Shown here piece after piece: positions 1 through 9,059 of a DNA stretch of 64,000 bases; position 1 is the first letter of the stretch; the number at the start of each line of letters is the position of its first letter. Both the position numbers and the translations under genes were made by a program. Below the pieces are notes generated by a model. It did not search any database. It saw only the letters and a program-made list of their open reading frames with translations, and was not told the origin of the DNA. Source of the DNA: Saccharopolyspora gloriosae (GTDB lineage Bacteria > Actinomycetota > Actinomycetes > Mycobacteriales > Pseudonocardiaceae); contig NZ_CP059557.1 of the NCBI RefSeq assembly GCF_022828475.1, forward strand, positions 5,627,470 to 5,691,469, in the 5' to 3' direction.

Positions 1-455
1 TCGATCGTCTCGGCTCGAACGCCGCAGTACACGCAGCGATGCCCGTCGCGGTGCATTAATGCGGAGCGGGTGAGCGGAACCCGGCCTCGATAAGGCACCC
101 GTACGAAGTTGCTCAGCCGGATCACCGACGGCACCGCATGGCTGCTCGTCGCCGAGTGCAGCGTCATGCCCGCCGAGTCACCGTGGACGACCTCCGCCTT
201 ACCGCAGACCAGCAGCACGATCGCCCTGCGCAGCGGAAGCGCGGTCAGCGGTTCGAAGGTCGTGTTGAGCAACAGCACCCGCCGCTTGCGCCACGGGGGT
301 ACCGGATTGCCCGACTGCACGCTGGGCTGGACCGGTGCTTGGCACAGCCCTGCCCGAGACGCGAGCCCTGTGGCCGCGCCTGTCGGAGTCGGTATTCGGT
401 CGTGCACGCGACCACCTCCACCGGTTGGCAAGAACCAGTCGACCACAATCGACAC
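1..455 (-). CDS. HNH endonuclease domain protein (3-prime end beyond the window)
   Basis: The minus strand is open from a stop at 474-476 to the left edge. Reading inward, the product has a stretch beginning RVLLLNTTFEPLTALPLRRA, and near the edge it has HRDGHRCVYCG, the start of an HNH nuclease core whose Cys-x2-Cys is the usual structural zinc ligand pair. This arrangement is the common actinobacterial stand-alone HNH family protein. The remainder of the HNH core, including the last His/Asn, lies outside the window. The start is uncertain: GTG codons at 455, 446 and 320 are all possible and none has a strong ribosome-binding site. The homologous block begins close to 290, so the true start may be 320. 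Biological role (DNA repair, restriction or other) cannot be told from this fragment. Confidence 0.8.
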   Translation of the reverse strand, partial: MSIVVDWFLPTGGGGRVHDRIPTPTGAATGLASRAGLCQAPVQPSVQSGNPVPPWRKRRVLLLNTTFEPLTALPLRRAIVLLVCGKAEVVHGDSAGMTLHSATSSHAVPSVIRLSNFVRVPYRGRVPLTRSALMHRDGHRCVYCGVRAETI

Positions 456-595
456 CCCGAACGCACGTGTGATTCACCACGTGCTAGCCAGTCGCGCTCG
501 CGGTACGAGCCCGCTGTCGCGACGGTCCGGAAGATCGATGAGCCGACCGGCACCACTGCCGTCGATCGTATGGGCTCCGGTGTTGATCGTTCAGG

Positions 596-2767
596 GTGAA
601 TTCGGTGAACGCCGCCGCCGAACCGTCACCACCGGCGCGCGCACCCGTATCGTCGGCGAACGTGACGAAGGTTCAGCCGCCCCTGTCTTATCCGCACGCC
701 GAACGCGCCGACACGGTCGATGACCTGCACGGCAGACTGGTCCCCGATCCGTATCGCGGTCTTGAGGACCCGGCCGACCCGCGTACCGAATCCTGGTCGG
801 CAGCGCAGGACGAGTTCGCGCGGGCGCGGCTCGACGGACTTCCCGGACGCGCGGAGATCGCGCGACGCCTGACGTCCCTGCTCGCGGCGGGGTCGGTGTC
901 GGCCCCGGTATGGCGGGCCGGGCGGGCGTTCTTCACCCGGCGTGCACCGGGCCAGGAGTTCCCGGTGCTGTACCTGCTCGACGAAGACGGTTCCGAGCGG
1001 CCGTTGATCGATGTCACCGAGCTGGACCCGTCCGGCCTGACGACGCTGGACCGCTGGTCGCCGAGCTTGGAGGGCGACCGGCTCGCCTACCAGGTCTCGG
1101 TCGGCGGCGACGAGGAGTCGCTGCTGTACGTGCTGGACGTGGCCACCGGTGAGCTCGTCGAAGGGCCGATCGACCGCTGCCGCTACTCGTCGATCTCCTG
1201 GATGCCGGGCGGCGCGGAGTTCTTCTACGTGCGACGGCTGCCCCCGGAGGCGGTGCCCGCCGGCGAGGAGCAGTTCCACCGCCGGGTGTGGCGCCACCAG
1301 GTCGGCAACCACCCGGACGACGATCTGCTGATCCACGGCGACGGCCTGGAGCACACCTTCTACTACGACGCCCGGGTCTCCCGGGACGGCCGTTGGCTGC
1401 TGATCCACGGCAGTCCGGGCACCGCGCGGCGGGACTCGATGTGGATCGCGGACCTGTCCGCGGGCGGCGAGCTCCGCCAGGTCGTGGACACCTCGGAGGG
1501 CATCCGGGCCTCGGCGTGGGTGGAGCGCGACGGCAGGCTGTACGTGCAGACCACGCTCGACGCCCCGCGCTGGCGGCTGTGCGTCGCCGACCCGGAGGCC
1601 CCGGAACCGGCGAACTGGCAGGAGCTGATCCCCGAAGAGCCCGATTCGGTGCTGGAGGCGGTGCGCTGGTTCGACGACGGCACCGACGATCCGAAGCTCG
1701 CGGTGCTGCGCACCAGGCACGCGGTCTCCGAACTCGCCCTGCACGATCCCGTCACGGGAGAGCGCACCGACGAGGTGCCGCTGCCCGGAACGGGGCAGAT
1801 CACGGCGCTGACCGCCGTCGACGAGGACACCGAGGGCGACTGGGATCGGCTGTGGATCGGCTGGACCGACTTCGCCACGCCGCCGTGCGTGCAGCTCTAC
1901 ACCCGGGCCTCCGGTACGACCCGGCAGGCGCGGCGCGCTCCCGGTGCGGCCGAGCTGCCCGAAGTGCACACCTCGCAGGTCGAGTACACCTCCGAGGACG
2001 GGACCACCGTCCGAATGTTCCTGCTCACGCCCACCGCGGAACCGGATCACCCCAGGCCCGCGATGGTCACCGGTTACGGCGGGTTCTCGCTGTCCATGGA
2101 ACCCTCCTACTCCCCCACCGCGCTGGCCTGGGTCGCCGCCGGCGGAGTGTGGGCGTTGCCGTCGCTGCGCGGCGGCGGTGAGGAAGGTGAGGCGTGGCAC
2201 CGCGCGGGCATGCGCGAGAGCAAGCAGAACGTGTTCGACGACTTCCACGCCGCGGCGGAGCACCTGGTGGCCACCGGCTGGAGCTCGCCGCAGCAGCTCG
2301 CGATCACCGGTGGTTCCAACGGCGGCCTGCTGGTGGGGGCGGCGCTGACGCAGCGCCCGGACCTGTACCGCGCGGTGGTGTGCTCGGCTCCGCTGCTGGA
2401 CATGGTGCGCTACGAGAAGTTCCTGCTGGGCCGCACCTGGAACGACGAGTACGGCACCGCCGACGACCCGGAGGAACTGGACTGGCTGCTGTCGTACTCG
2501 CCGTACCACGCGGTGACCGAGAACACGGCTTACCCGTCGGTGCTGTTCACCGTCTACGAGTCGGACACGCGGGTGGATCCGAACCACGCGCGCAAGATGT
2601 GCGCGGCGCTGCAGCACGCGACCGGTTCGGATCCCGCGCAGCGGCCCGTGCTGCTGCGCAGGGAGACCGAGGTAGGACATTCCGCGCGTTCCGTGTCGCG
2701 TACGGTAGGCCTGGCGACCGACCAGATCGCCTTCCTAGCGGAGGCCACCGGGCTCCCCCTCGCCTGA
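596..2767 (+). CDS. prolyl oligopeptidase family serine peptidase (S9A)
   Basis: A cytosolic-type prolyl oligopeptidase that cleaves short peptides, typically after proline. About 430 residues of N-terminal beta-propeller precede an alpha/beta-hydrolase domain. The catalytic triad is visible: nucleophile Ser574 in GGSNGG, Asp657 in ESDTRV and His695 in EVGHS. Length (723 aa) is normal for the family. No signal peptide or membrane segment is seen. The start is uncertain: GTG at 596 and GTG at 605 lack a clear Shine-Dalgarno, and the family-conserved sequence begins only near residue 28 (QPPLSYPHAERADTV), so a GTG near 661 is also possible. It is followed by mscS after about 190 bp, so it is probably a separate unit. 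Confidence 0.92.
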   Translation: MNSVNAAAEPSPPARAPVSSANVTKVQPPLSYPHAERADTVDDLHGRLVPDPYRGLEDPADPRTESWSAAQDEFARARLDGLPGRAEIARRLTSLLAAGSVSAPVWRAGRAFFTRRAPGQEFPVLYLLDEDGSERPLIDVTELDPSGLTTLDRWSPSLEGDRLAYQVSVGGDEESLLYVLDVATGELVEGPIDRCRYSSISWMPGGAEFFYVRRLPPEAVPAGEEQFHRRVWRHQVGNHPDDDLLIHGDGLEHTFYYDARVSRDGRWLLIHGSPGTARRDSMWIADLSAGGELRQVVDTSEGIRASAWVERDGRLYVQTTLDAPRWRLCVADPEAPEPANWQELIPEEPDSVLEAVRWFDDGTDDPKLAVLRTRHAVSELALHDPVTGERTDEVPLPGTGQITALTAVDEDTEGDWDRLWIGWTDFATPPCVQLYTRASGTTRQARRAPGAAELPEVHTSQVEYTSEDGTTVRMFLLTPTAEPDHPRPAMVTGYGGFSLSMEPSYSPTALAWVAAGGVWALPSLRGGGEEGEAWHRAGMRESKQNVFDDFHAAAEHLVATGWSSPQQLAITGGSNGGLLVGAALTQRPDLYRAVVCSAPLLDMVRYEKFLLGRTWNDEYGTADDPEELDWLLSYSPYHAVTENTAYPSVLFTVYESDTRVDPNHARKMCAALQHATGSDPAQRPVLLRRETEVGHSARSVSRTVGLATDQIAFLAEATGLPLA

Positions 2768-2958
2768 GCGGTCGCCACTTCTGACAACCAGTCGCGGAAG
2801 GCCTGTGCCATGTCGGCGCACGGCCGGCTGCGGGAGCTGCGGACGGCGGGGCGTCCACAGCTCCCGATCCTCAGCCGGACGGCGCCTTCGATGTGGTCAC
2901 CGGCCTTCGGCGGCGCACACAGGTCGACGCAACACCCGAGCATGGAGATCCCCGACCC

Positions 2959-3936
2959 ATGACACCCCCGCTGTTAACCCAGCCCGACTGCGTCCACGAC
3001 GACGGCAGCTGGTGCCAGACCGTCTCCCGCTGGACCGGCAACGACTGGCTGGCGATGTACTCGGATCTGCTCATCGCCAAGCCGCTGAACATCCTGCTGA
3101 TCGTCCTCACCGCGTTCCTGGCGCGCTACTTCGTGCACCGCACGATCACCCGGCTGACCCGGGGCAACGGCGGCAAGACGCCGAAGCTGCTGACGCCGCT
3201 GAAGGAACGTCGCAACGAAGCCGCGGGCATGGCGCTGCTCTCGGAGCGCCGCGTGCAGCGCGCCCGCACGATCGGTTCGGTCCTCAAATCGCTGACCTCG
3301 TTCCTGATCTTCGGCTTGGCGTTGATGTACGCGCTCAAGTCCCTCGGCATCGAGCTCGCCCCGATCCTGGCCTCCGCGGGTGTGCTGGGTGTCGCGGTGG
3401 CGTTCGGCGCGCAGAACCTGGTCCGGGACTTCCTGTCCGGGATGTTCATGATGGTCGAGGACCAGTACGGCGTGGGCGACATCGTCGACCTCGGTGAGGC
3501 CGCGGGCACCGTCGAGGCCGTCGGGCTGCGCGTCACCACGCTGCGCGATCTCAACGGGACCGTCTGGTATGTGCGCAACGGCGAGATCCTGCGCGTCGGC
3601 AACTCCAGCCAGGGCTTCGCGGTCGCCGTCGTGGACTTCCCGATCTCGCACACGAGCTCCGTCGAGAAGGCGATGGAGGTCGCGACGCGGGTCGCCACCG
3701 AGGCCGCCTCCAGGGAACCGCTGTCCAAGGACGTGATGGATCCGCCGGAGATGCTCGGCGTGGACCAGATCACCTCGGACACCATCACGCTGCGCCTGAC
3801 CGTGAAGGTGCGACCCAGCACCCAGTGGGCCGTGCAGCGCAGGCTCCGCGTGGCGATCAAGCGCGCCTACGACGACGAGGACATCCAGCCGCCCTACCCG
3901 AACGGAAGACCACAGATCGACTCGGCCCAGGTATGA
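2959..3936 (+). CDS. mscS: mechanosensitive ion channel, MscS family
   Basis: A small-conductance mechanosensitive channel of the inner membrane that releases solutes on hypo-osmotic shock. Using ATG 2959 the protein is 325 aa. It has one N-terminal membrane segment (about residues 29-48), a second hydrophobic helix, and the Gly/Ala-rich pore helix with the typical run [20 protein letters not shown], followed by the MscS beta domain ([13 protein letters not shown]) and the alpha/beta C-terminal domain. An in-frame ATG at 2893 exists, but ATG 2959 is preceded by GGAG at 2944-2947 and gives the usual family start. It lies 31 bp upstream of glbO and reads in the same direction, so it is probably the first gene of an mscS-glbO-GH13 operon. 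Confidence 0.9.
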   Translation: MTPPLLTQPDCVHDDGSWCQTVSRWTGNDWLAMYSDLLIAKPLNILLIVLTAFLARYFVHRTITRLTRGNGGKTPKLLTPLKERRNEAAGMALLSERRVQRARTIGSVLKSLTSFLIFGLALMYALKSLGIELAPILASAGVLGVAVAFGAQNLVRDFLSGMFMMVEDQYGVGDIVDLGEAAGTVEAVGLRVTTLRDLNGTVWYVRNGEILRVGNSSQGFAVAVVDFPISHTSSVEKAMEVATRVATEAASREPLSKDVMDPPEMLGVDQITSDTITLRLTVKVRPSTQWAVQRRLRVAIKRAYDDEDIQPPYPNGRPQIDSAQV

Positions 3937-3967
3937 GCACCGCCACCGGCAGGGGAGGATGGAACGT

Positions 3968-4351
3968 GTGAGCGCACCGGAGACCTTCTACGACCAAGTC
4001 GGCGGCGAACCCACCTTCCACTTCATCGTGGCCCGGTTCTACGAGGAAGTGGCCAAGGACGAACTGCTGCGCCCGCTGTACCCCGAGCAGGACCTGGGTC
4101 CCGCCGAGGAACGGCTGCGGCTGTTCCTCATGCAGTACTGGGGCGGCCCGCACACCTATTCGGATCGCCGGGGCCACCCCCGGCTGCGGATGCGGCACGC
4201 ACCGTTCAAGGTGGGGCCTGCGGAGCGGGACGCGTGGCTGCGCTGCATGCGGATCGCGGTGGACGAGGCCGAGCTCAGCGACGAGCATCGCGAACAGCTC
4301 TGGCAGTACCTGGAGATGGCAGCGCAGAGCATGATGAATTCGTGGTTCTAG
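3968..4351 (+). CDS. glbO: group II truncated haemoglobin (GlbO type)
   Basis: A 127-residue truncated globin binding haem and O2 or other ligands. Visible family features are the B-helix [17 protein letters not shown], the E-helix [23 protein letters not shown] with the proximal His in RHAPF, and the Trp of the G helix in RDAWLRCM, the residue diagnostic of group II globins. The start is set at GTG 3968: the perfect AGGGGAGG at 3951-3958 abuts ATG 3959 but sits at the right distance (9 nt) from GTG 3968. The next gene starts 17 bp after the stop. In Mycobacterium tuberculosis glbO is likewise followed by a GH13 alpha-glucosidase gene, so the pairing is conserved. Confidence 0.95.
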   Translation: MSAPETFYDQVGGEPTFHFIVARFYEEVAKDELLRPLYPEQDLGPAEERLRLFLMQYWGGPHTYSDRRGHPRLRMRHAPFKVGPAERDAWLRCMRIAVDEAELSDEHREQLWQYLEMAAQSMMNSWF

Positions 4352-4368
4352 GAGCCTGATCGTTTGTC

Positions 4369-5613
4369 ATGAACGCACCAGTGGGGGACTCGCGAGCGGC
4401 TTCGGCCGCCCCGTGGTGGAGCGATGCGGTCTTCTACCGGGTGGATCTGCGGTCGTTCGCCGACGCCAACGGTGACGGCGTGGGAGATCTCGACGGCGCC
4501 CGGCTGCGCCTGGGGTATCTGGAGCTGCTCGGCGTGGACGCGCTGTGGCTGACGGCGCTGACGGCGAGCCCGCTCACCGACCCGGCGCGCGGCCGCGGCG
4601 TTGATCCCGTGCTGGGCGAGCTGGAGTCGTTCGAGTCGCTGGTCGACGAGGCGCACGCCTCGGGCCTGCGGGTGGCGATCGACGTGGCCGCGCAGCGCGA
4701 TCTGGTCGACCGGATCGGCACCGACGGCCACGAGGTGTTCGCGACCTCGGTGCGGTTCTGGCTGGATCGCGGCGTGGACGCCCTGCGGGTCGCGGTCGCT
4801 CCCGGCGCGGGAGAGCCCGCCGGTGCCGCCGTCCGCGAGGTCCTGCGCGAACTCGCGCCCATCGCGGCGGACTATCCGGGGCGCGGCATCGGGGTGCTGA
4901 TCGACGAGTCGTGGTTCGACAGCTACGCCGACCACGCCGGCTGGGACATCGGCATCGATCTGCGGCTGGGCCGCACCTTGTTCGACGCGGCGGACCTGCG
5001 CGAGGTCATCACCCGGATGCTGTCTTCGGCGGAGATGCTGGGAGTGCCCGCCGTGTGGGTCGTTGCCGGTGAGGACCGGACGCACCCGGTGACCCGGTTC
5101 GGCGGTGGCGCGTCGGGCGAAGCGCGGGCGCGGGCGCTGGCACTGGTGTCGCTGGGCCTGCCGGGAATCGTCGGCCTGGACACCGGTGAGGAACTGGGTT
5201 TGCCGACCGCCGGAGGTTCCCGCTCCGCCTCACCCACGCACGGCCCGATGCCGTGGGAAGGCGACGAACCGTCGTTCGGCTTCTCACCGGTGCCGGGCGG
5301 CTGGTGGCCGATGTCCGAAGAGTGGGCGCCTTACACCGTGGAGGCGCAGCTGGAGGATCCGGACTCGACGTTGTCGCTGTACCGGAGTGCGCTGGAGTTG
5401 CGCAAGGAGCATCCGGCGCTGCGCGGCGACCAGGTGTCGTGGTTCGGAGCTCCGCCCGGCTGCCTCGCGTTCCGCAGGGAACCGGGCGAGCTCACCTGCG
5501 CGTTGAACGCTTCGGCGGAGTCGGTGACGTTGCCGCCGGGTGAGGTGCTGCTCGCCAGCGGTCCGCTGGAGGGCGATCGCCTGCCGCCGAACACCGCGGT
5601 GTGGCTCATCTGA
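4369..5613 (+). CDS. degenerate GH13 alpha-amylase-family protein, probably not a hydrolase
   Basis: The protein (414 aa) follows the GH13 (alpha-glucosidase) fold: it begins with WWSDAVFYRVDLRSFADANGDGVGDL and keeps the region order of the TIM barrel, then a C-terminal beta domain. The active site is damaged. The nucleophile position in GVDALRVA is Ala142 instead of Asp; region I reads DVAAQR (105-110) instead of the usual D-x3-NH; the NHD of region IV is GED (234-236). Glu180 and Asp236, at the acid/base and stabiliser positions, remain. It is also shorter than active alpha-glucosidases (500 or more residues), with the B domain missing. Position downstream of glbO matches M. tuberculosis Rv2470-Rv2471. 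I infer a pseudoenzyme, perhaps a sugar-binding or scaffold protein. Confidence 0.85.
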   Translation: MNAPVGDSRAASAAPWWSDAVFYRVDLRSFADANGDGVGDLDGARLRLGYLELLGVDALWLTALTASPLTDPARGRGVDPVLGELESFESLVDEAHASGLRVAIDVAAQRDLVDRIGTDGHEVFATSVRFWLDRGVDALRVAVAPGAGEPAGAAVREVLRELAPIAADYPGRGIGVLIDESWFDSYADHAGWDIGIDLRLGRTLFDAADLREVITRMLSSAEMLGVPAVWVVAGEDRTHPVTRFGGGASGEARARALALVSLGLPGIVGLDTGEELGLPTAGGSRSASPTHGPMPWEGDEPSFGFSPVPGGWWPMSEEWAPYTVEAQLEDPDSTLSLYRSALELRKEHPALRGDQVSWFGAPPGCLAFRREPGELTCALNASAESVTLPPGEVLLASGPLEGDRLPPNTAVWLI

Positions 5614-5898
5614 CCATTCCGGCCGCGTTGACCTGATCGCAGTGCCCGGATGGGCGGTCTCCTCGTGGTTCCGGTGGATCGAACGGATCATCCGGCGACG
5701 CCCGTTCAGCCGAACAGGCCGTTCGCGATCGCCTCGTCCTGGCCGCGAGGTTCCGGGCGAACGCGCAGGCGGAAGCGGGTACCGACGATCTCGGAACGGC
5801 GCACCGGACGCACTGTCCGACCGTGCGACGAGTGCGTGATGACCGACGGGTAAGTTGTGCAACGCCCGAGTTCCGCCTTCAGTCTCTTTCAGGACGTC

Positions 5899-7230
5899 AT
5901 GACCGCAGCGAGCCCGGCACCTCGCCACGAGGCCCAGCGCCGTGATCAACTCCCCCGGACAGTCCGCGGTAACCGGCTGCTCGGTGTGGACCTGGCCCGA
6001 TTCGTCGCCATCTTCGGCATGTTCGTGATCCACTTCGGTGCGCCGTTCAGCGGAGGCTTCGTCGAGATCGGTCTGGCGCAGGCCTCGAGCGGCCGCGCGA
6101 CCGCGTTGTTCACCTTCCTCGCCGGGGTGTCGCTGGCGATGCTCACCGGCCGCAGAACTCCGCTGACCGGCGCCGCGTTGCGCGACGCGCGGGTTCGGGT
6201 GGCGATCCGCGCAGTGCTGCTGCTGATCATCGGACTGGCGCTGGCGAAGGCCACGGATGCGACGGGCTTCCTGCTCACCGTGATCATTCCGTTCTACGGC
6301 GTGTACTTCCTGCTGTCGTTGCCGTTCCTCGGATTGGGGCCGCGCGGCACGGCGATCGCCGCGGCGATCCTCATCGTGGGCGGGCCGCAGGCCTCATACC
6401 TGCTGCGCAGCTCACTCGCCGGGAACAACTCGGTGTCGGTCGTGGTGGGGGCGATCAACTCCGTCGACCCGGGGCGGCTGTTCGCCGACCTGGGCGTGCT
6501 GGACCTGACGCTGCTGGACTTCTACCCGGCGGCGACGTACCTCGCGCTGGTGCTGGCGGGGCTCGCCGTCGGCAGGCTCGACCTGCGGTCCCGCGCGGTG
6601 CGGCTGCGGCTGGGCATCTGGAGCGTGCTGGCGGCAGTGGTGACGTACACGACCTCCGCGCTGCTGGGGCTCGTCGCGGGTCCGCCGCCGGAAGTGCTCA
6701 CCGAAGGCACCGTGCCGATCGAGCACCCGCAGTTCCTGCTGGCGGCCCGCCCGCACAGCGGCTCCTCCTTCGAACTGCTCGGCTCGCTGGGCGTTGCCGT
6801 GGCGATTCTGGTGCTGTGCCTGGAATTGGCGGACCGCTACGAACGCCCGCTGCTCCCGCTGATCAAGGCGGGGACGATGGCGCTCACCCTGTACGCGCTG
6901 CACGCACTGGTGATGGCGTGGCAGATCGTCACCGGCGGCTGGCCGATGAGCGGAGTCCCGGAGACGCTGGACAACCTGGCGAGCATGGGACAGGCGGCCA
7001 CCTGGGTCCCCGATCTGCCCGCCTTCCCGCCGGACGGGCACCGCCCTGAAGGCATCGTGGGGTTGGTGAACACCTACATGTCGGAACTGTTCTTGGTGTT
7101 CTCGCTGATGTTCGCGACGGTGTGGAAGCGGTTCTTCCGGCGTGGGCCGTTGGAGGGTGCCGTGAGCACAGCAGTCAACTGGTGCACTGATCGGTTGAGC
7201 AGTCGTTCGTTGCACGGCTCGTCTGTCTGA
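5899..7230 (+). CDS. polytopic membrane protein, HGSNAT/DUF418-like acyltransferase
   Basis: The N-terminus has RLLGVDLARFVAIFGMFVIHFGAPF, the signature first helix of heparan-alpha-glucosaminide N-acetyltransferase-like and DUF418/DUF1624 proteins, which move acyl groups across or at the membrane. About ten hydrophobic segments follow, the last near NTYMSELFLVFSLMFATVWKR. ATG 5899 (443 aa) is chosen over ATG 5857 because AGGA at 5891-5894 lies just upstream and the extra residues have no homology-like character. The substrate is unknown. The stop codon is followed directly by a repeat element (7232 onward), so transcription probably ends there. Confidence 0.8.
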   Translation: MTAASPAPRHEAQRRDQLPRTVRGNRLLGVDLARFVAIFGMFVIHFGAPFSGGFVEIGLAQASSGRATALFTFLAGVSLAMLTGRRTPLTGAALRDARVRVAIRAVLLLIIGLALAKATDATGFLLTVIIPFYGVYFLLSLPFLGLGPRGTAIAAAILIVGGPQASYLLRSSLAGNNSVSVVVGAINSVDPGRLFADLGVLDLTLLDFYPAATYLALVLAGLAVGRLDLRSRAVRLRLGIWSVLAAVVTYTTSALLGLVAGPPPEVLTEGTVPIEHPQFLLAARPHSGSSFELLGSLGVAVAILVLCLELADRYERPLLPLIKAGTMALTLYALHALVMAWQIVTGGWPMSGVPETLDNLASMGQAATWVPDLPAFPPDGHRPEGIVGLVNTYMSELFLVFSLMFATVWKRFFRRGPLEGAVSTAVNWCTDRLSSRSLHGSSV

Positions 7231-7231
7231 G

Positions 7232-7387
7232 GTGGTCGGGTGGCGGAACCTCAGTTGGTCTCTCGCTGCGGGATCTTTTTCCCAAGTGGCTCCGCCACGA
7301 GGGAAAAAGCTGTCCTCGCGAGAGACCAACTGAGAACCCGCCGGTGGTCACCTTCTTGACGTGGGCTATGTGCTTCGCACATACAGG
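7232..7387 (+). repeat. stop-codon-anchored hairpin element, copy 1 (head)
   Basis: It begins two bases after the upstream stop codon with the motif GGGTGGCGGAACCTCAG. An 81-nt inverted repeat follows at 7252-7332: outer arms CAGTTGGTCTCTCGC / GCGAGAGACCAACTG, inner arms CTTTTTCCC / GGGAAAAAG, and a central GTGGC-TCC-GCCAC. A smaller palindrome (TATGTGC-TTC-GCACATA) follows at about 7368-7384. The whole block recurs nearly base for base, in opposite orientation, at 61167-61330, and a decayed relative lies at 41525-41617. There is no ORF worth calling. It could be a terminator/3-prime-UTR module or a MITE-like element. Confidence 0.85.
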
Positions 7388-7740
7388 CACGGCCTCCGGC
7401 CGCAAGGCAAGCGGGGCTTCGCCCGCCCTTCGCGGACTCCGCCGCCAAAAGCACGGCTACGCCGCAAAACACGGCCTCCGGCCGCAAGGCAAGCGGGGCT
7501 TCGCCCGCCCTTCGCGGACTCCGCCGCCAAAAGCACGGCTACGCCGCAAAACACGGCCTCCGGCCGCAAGGCAAGCGGGGCTTCGCCCGCCCTTCGCGGA
7601 CTCCGCCGCCAAAAGCACGGCTACGCCGCAAAACACGGCCTCCGGCCGCAAGGCAAGCGGGGCTTCGCCCGCCCTTCGCGGACTCCGCCGCCAAAAGCAC
7701 GGCTACGCCGCAAAACACGGCCTCCGGCCGCGAGGTGGGC
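7388..7740 (+). repeat. 82-bp tandem repeat array (4 full units plus a partial)
   Basis: Units start at 7388, 7470, 7552, 7634 and 7716 (partial), each 82 bp and almost identical. Each unit is itself a chain of short palindromes: GGCCTCCGGCC, GGGGCTTCGCCC, GGCGGACTCCGCC (imperfect) and CGGCTACGCCG. As 82 is not a multiple of 3, the ORFs across it are frame-cycling artefacts. There are no unique spacers, so it is not a CRISPR. It directly follows the hairpin head at 7232-7387 and fills the convergent gap between the acyltransferase gene and the gene ending at 7763. Array RNA would fold into a row of tiny stems. Confidence 0.9.
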
Positions 7741-7762
7741 GGGCTTCGCCGCCCTTTGCTTG

Positions 7763-8404
7763 TCACATGAGTAGGGGGAGCAGGGCGTGGCGGCGGCGGA
7801 CTACGGCGCCGAAGCGGGAGTCCAGGCGCAGCCAGGAATCGGTGGCGCTGACCCGCACGATCTCCGAATCCGCCGGGTCCGAGACCAGGAAACCCATGCC
7901 GGACAGCACGAACAGGCAGCGCAACGGGATCTTCACGTCCAGCCCGGAACCGCTGACCGTGAACACCTCCTGATCGAGCAGTGAGGCAGGCGGGGTGCCC
8001 TTCGGACCCACGTTCTCCTTCGCCACGCCGATCCCGCGGTCGGCGACGTCCACGACGAGCTTCGCGGGCAGGTCGTCCACCCGCCGCCAGCCTTCCGGCG
8101 GCGGCAGCTCGGAACGCCACATCAGGTCCCTCGGCGGGCCAGGATCCATCTTCGGGCCGCCCGCGACGGTCAACGCGGCCAGCAGTTCGTTGCCGGACAC
8201 GGTGACATCGGCTGGGTCCGCCTCGCCCTCCACCGACCGCGTGCACAACGCGTCGAACGGCGTCGCCGCCCACACGTCGATGCGGCCGGTGTCGCGGCGG
8301 TTGCGCAGCCGGATCGCCGTCTGCGAGTCCAACCGCACCGAACGTGCCACGAACGCGCCGAGGTCGTCGCGTTCCACCGAATCCGGCATGCGCAGCTCAG
8401 GCAC
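7763..8404 (-). CDS. conserved actinobacterial protein of unknown function
   Basis: A 213-aa soluble protein that I do not recognise at family level. It has no signal peptide, membrane helix or catalytic motif that I can point to. It starts at GTG 8404, overlapping the thioesterase stop by 8 bp, with GGGGCAGGA just upstream; ATG 8389 is an alternative. The overlap implies translational coupling with the hotdog thioesterase. The C-terminal part (IPLRCLFVLSGMGFLVSDP followed by SATDSWLRLDSRFGAVVRRR) looks like a compact conserved domain. Confidence 0.75.
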   Translation of the reverse strand: MPELRMPDSVERDDLGAFVARSVRLDSQTAIRLRNRRDTGRIDVWAATPFDALCTRSVEGEADPADVTVSGNELLAALTVAGGPKMDPGPPRDLMWRSELPPPEGWRRVDDLPAKLVVDVADRGIGVAKENVGPKGTPPASLLDQEVFTVSGSGLDVKIPLRCLFVLSGMGFLVSDPADSEIVRVSATDSWLRLDSRFGAVVRRRHALLPLLM

Positions 8405-8840
8405 GGTCCTGCCCCACTTCCGACGAGGCCAGCGTTGCCTGCCACTCGGCGAGGAACGTCCGCTCGTCTTCGCTGATCCTCCGCGGCGACCCGGCCTTGA
8501 GGTCGTAGGGCACCATGACAGTCTCGGCGGTGGCGACCTCCGCGGAACCACTCGTGGACGCCGAGTAGTCGATCACGAACGAGGCCGCTTTCAGGTCCCG
8601 CACCGACATCCGCACCTGCAAAGTGCCCGCCGAGTGCGCCACTGGAATCCGGTAGTGGACGGCGAGGCGTGCCACGACCATGCCTTCGGCCATGCCGAGC
8701 AGGCCCTGCCTGCCCGCTTCGGTGAACAGCAGCTGCACCCGGGCCTCTTCCAGCAGCGTCACCGTCCTCGCGTGGTTGACGTGCCCGAACGCGTCCATGT
8801 CGGACCAGCGCAGCGGAACATCGGCTACGAACGCACCCAC
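8397..8840 (-). CDS. acyl-CoA thioesterase, 4HBT hotdog fold
   Basis: A 147-aa single-hotdog protein. The motif RWSDMDAFGHVNHARTVTLLEEAR (residues about 11-34) is the 4-hydroxybenzoyl-CoA thioesterase/FcbC-type signature, with the Asp in DMDAFGHVN as the likely catalytic carboxylate. It should hydrolyse an acyl-CoA thioester, substrate unknown. GTG 8840 has a GGAAGGA sequence upstream. It is the first gene of a two-gene operon with the overlapping unknown gene. A strong hairpin (8970-9000) separates it from gdh upstream. Confidence 0.9.
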   Translation of the reverse strand: MGAFVADVPLRWSDMDAFGHVNHARTVTLLEEARVQLLFTEAGRQGLLGMAEGMVVARLAVHYRIPVAHSAGTLQVRMSVRDLKAASFVIDYSASTSGSAEVATAETVMVPYDLKAGSPRRISEDERTFLAEWQATLASSEVGQDRA

Positions 8841-8969
8841 TCGTCGGTGTCCTTCCGTGGTTGTGGCTGAGACCTACCCGGATCGTAGTCCGATCGCCGG
8901 ATCGAACCATCGGCCTCGCACCCCGAGCCTCGCACAGCGGCGGAGCCGCTCCGCACCACCCGCACCGAA

Positions 8970-9000
8970 GAAGGGGCGGGCCTGCCCGGCCCGCCCCTTC
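8970..9000 (-). terminator. strong GC hairpin after gdh
   Basis: A perfect 12-bp stem GAAGGGGCGGGC / GCCCGCCCCTTC with a 7-nt loop, about 60 bp beyond the gdh stop and before the thioesterase gene on the same strand. No T-tract follows, as is common for actinobacterial terminators. Confidence 0.65.
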
Positions 9001-9059
9001 TCGCTCACTTCGATTCGCCCCGTACGCACCACCTCAGCGCGGCGCACGGGAATCCGGCA

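Noticed and set aside
7388-7740. CRISPR array
   Set aside because: Units are contiguous without unique spacers and there are no cas genes; the same holds for 60983-61134.
7344-7973. ORFs through the 82-bp tandem array
   Set aside because: The unit length is not a multiple of three and the translations are cyclic repeats; these are artefacts of repeat DNA.
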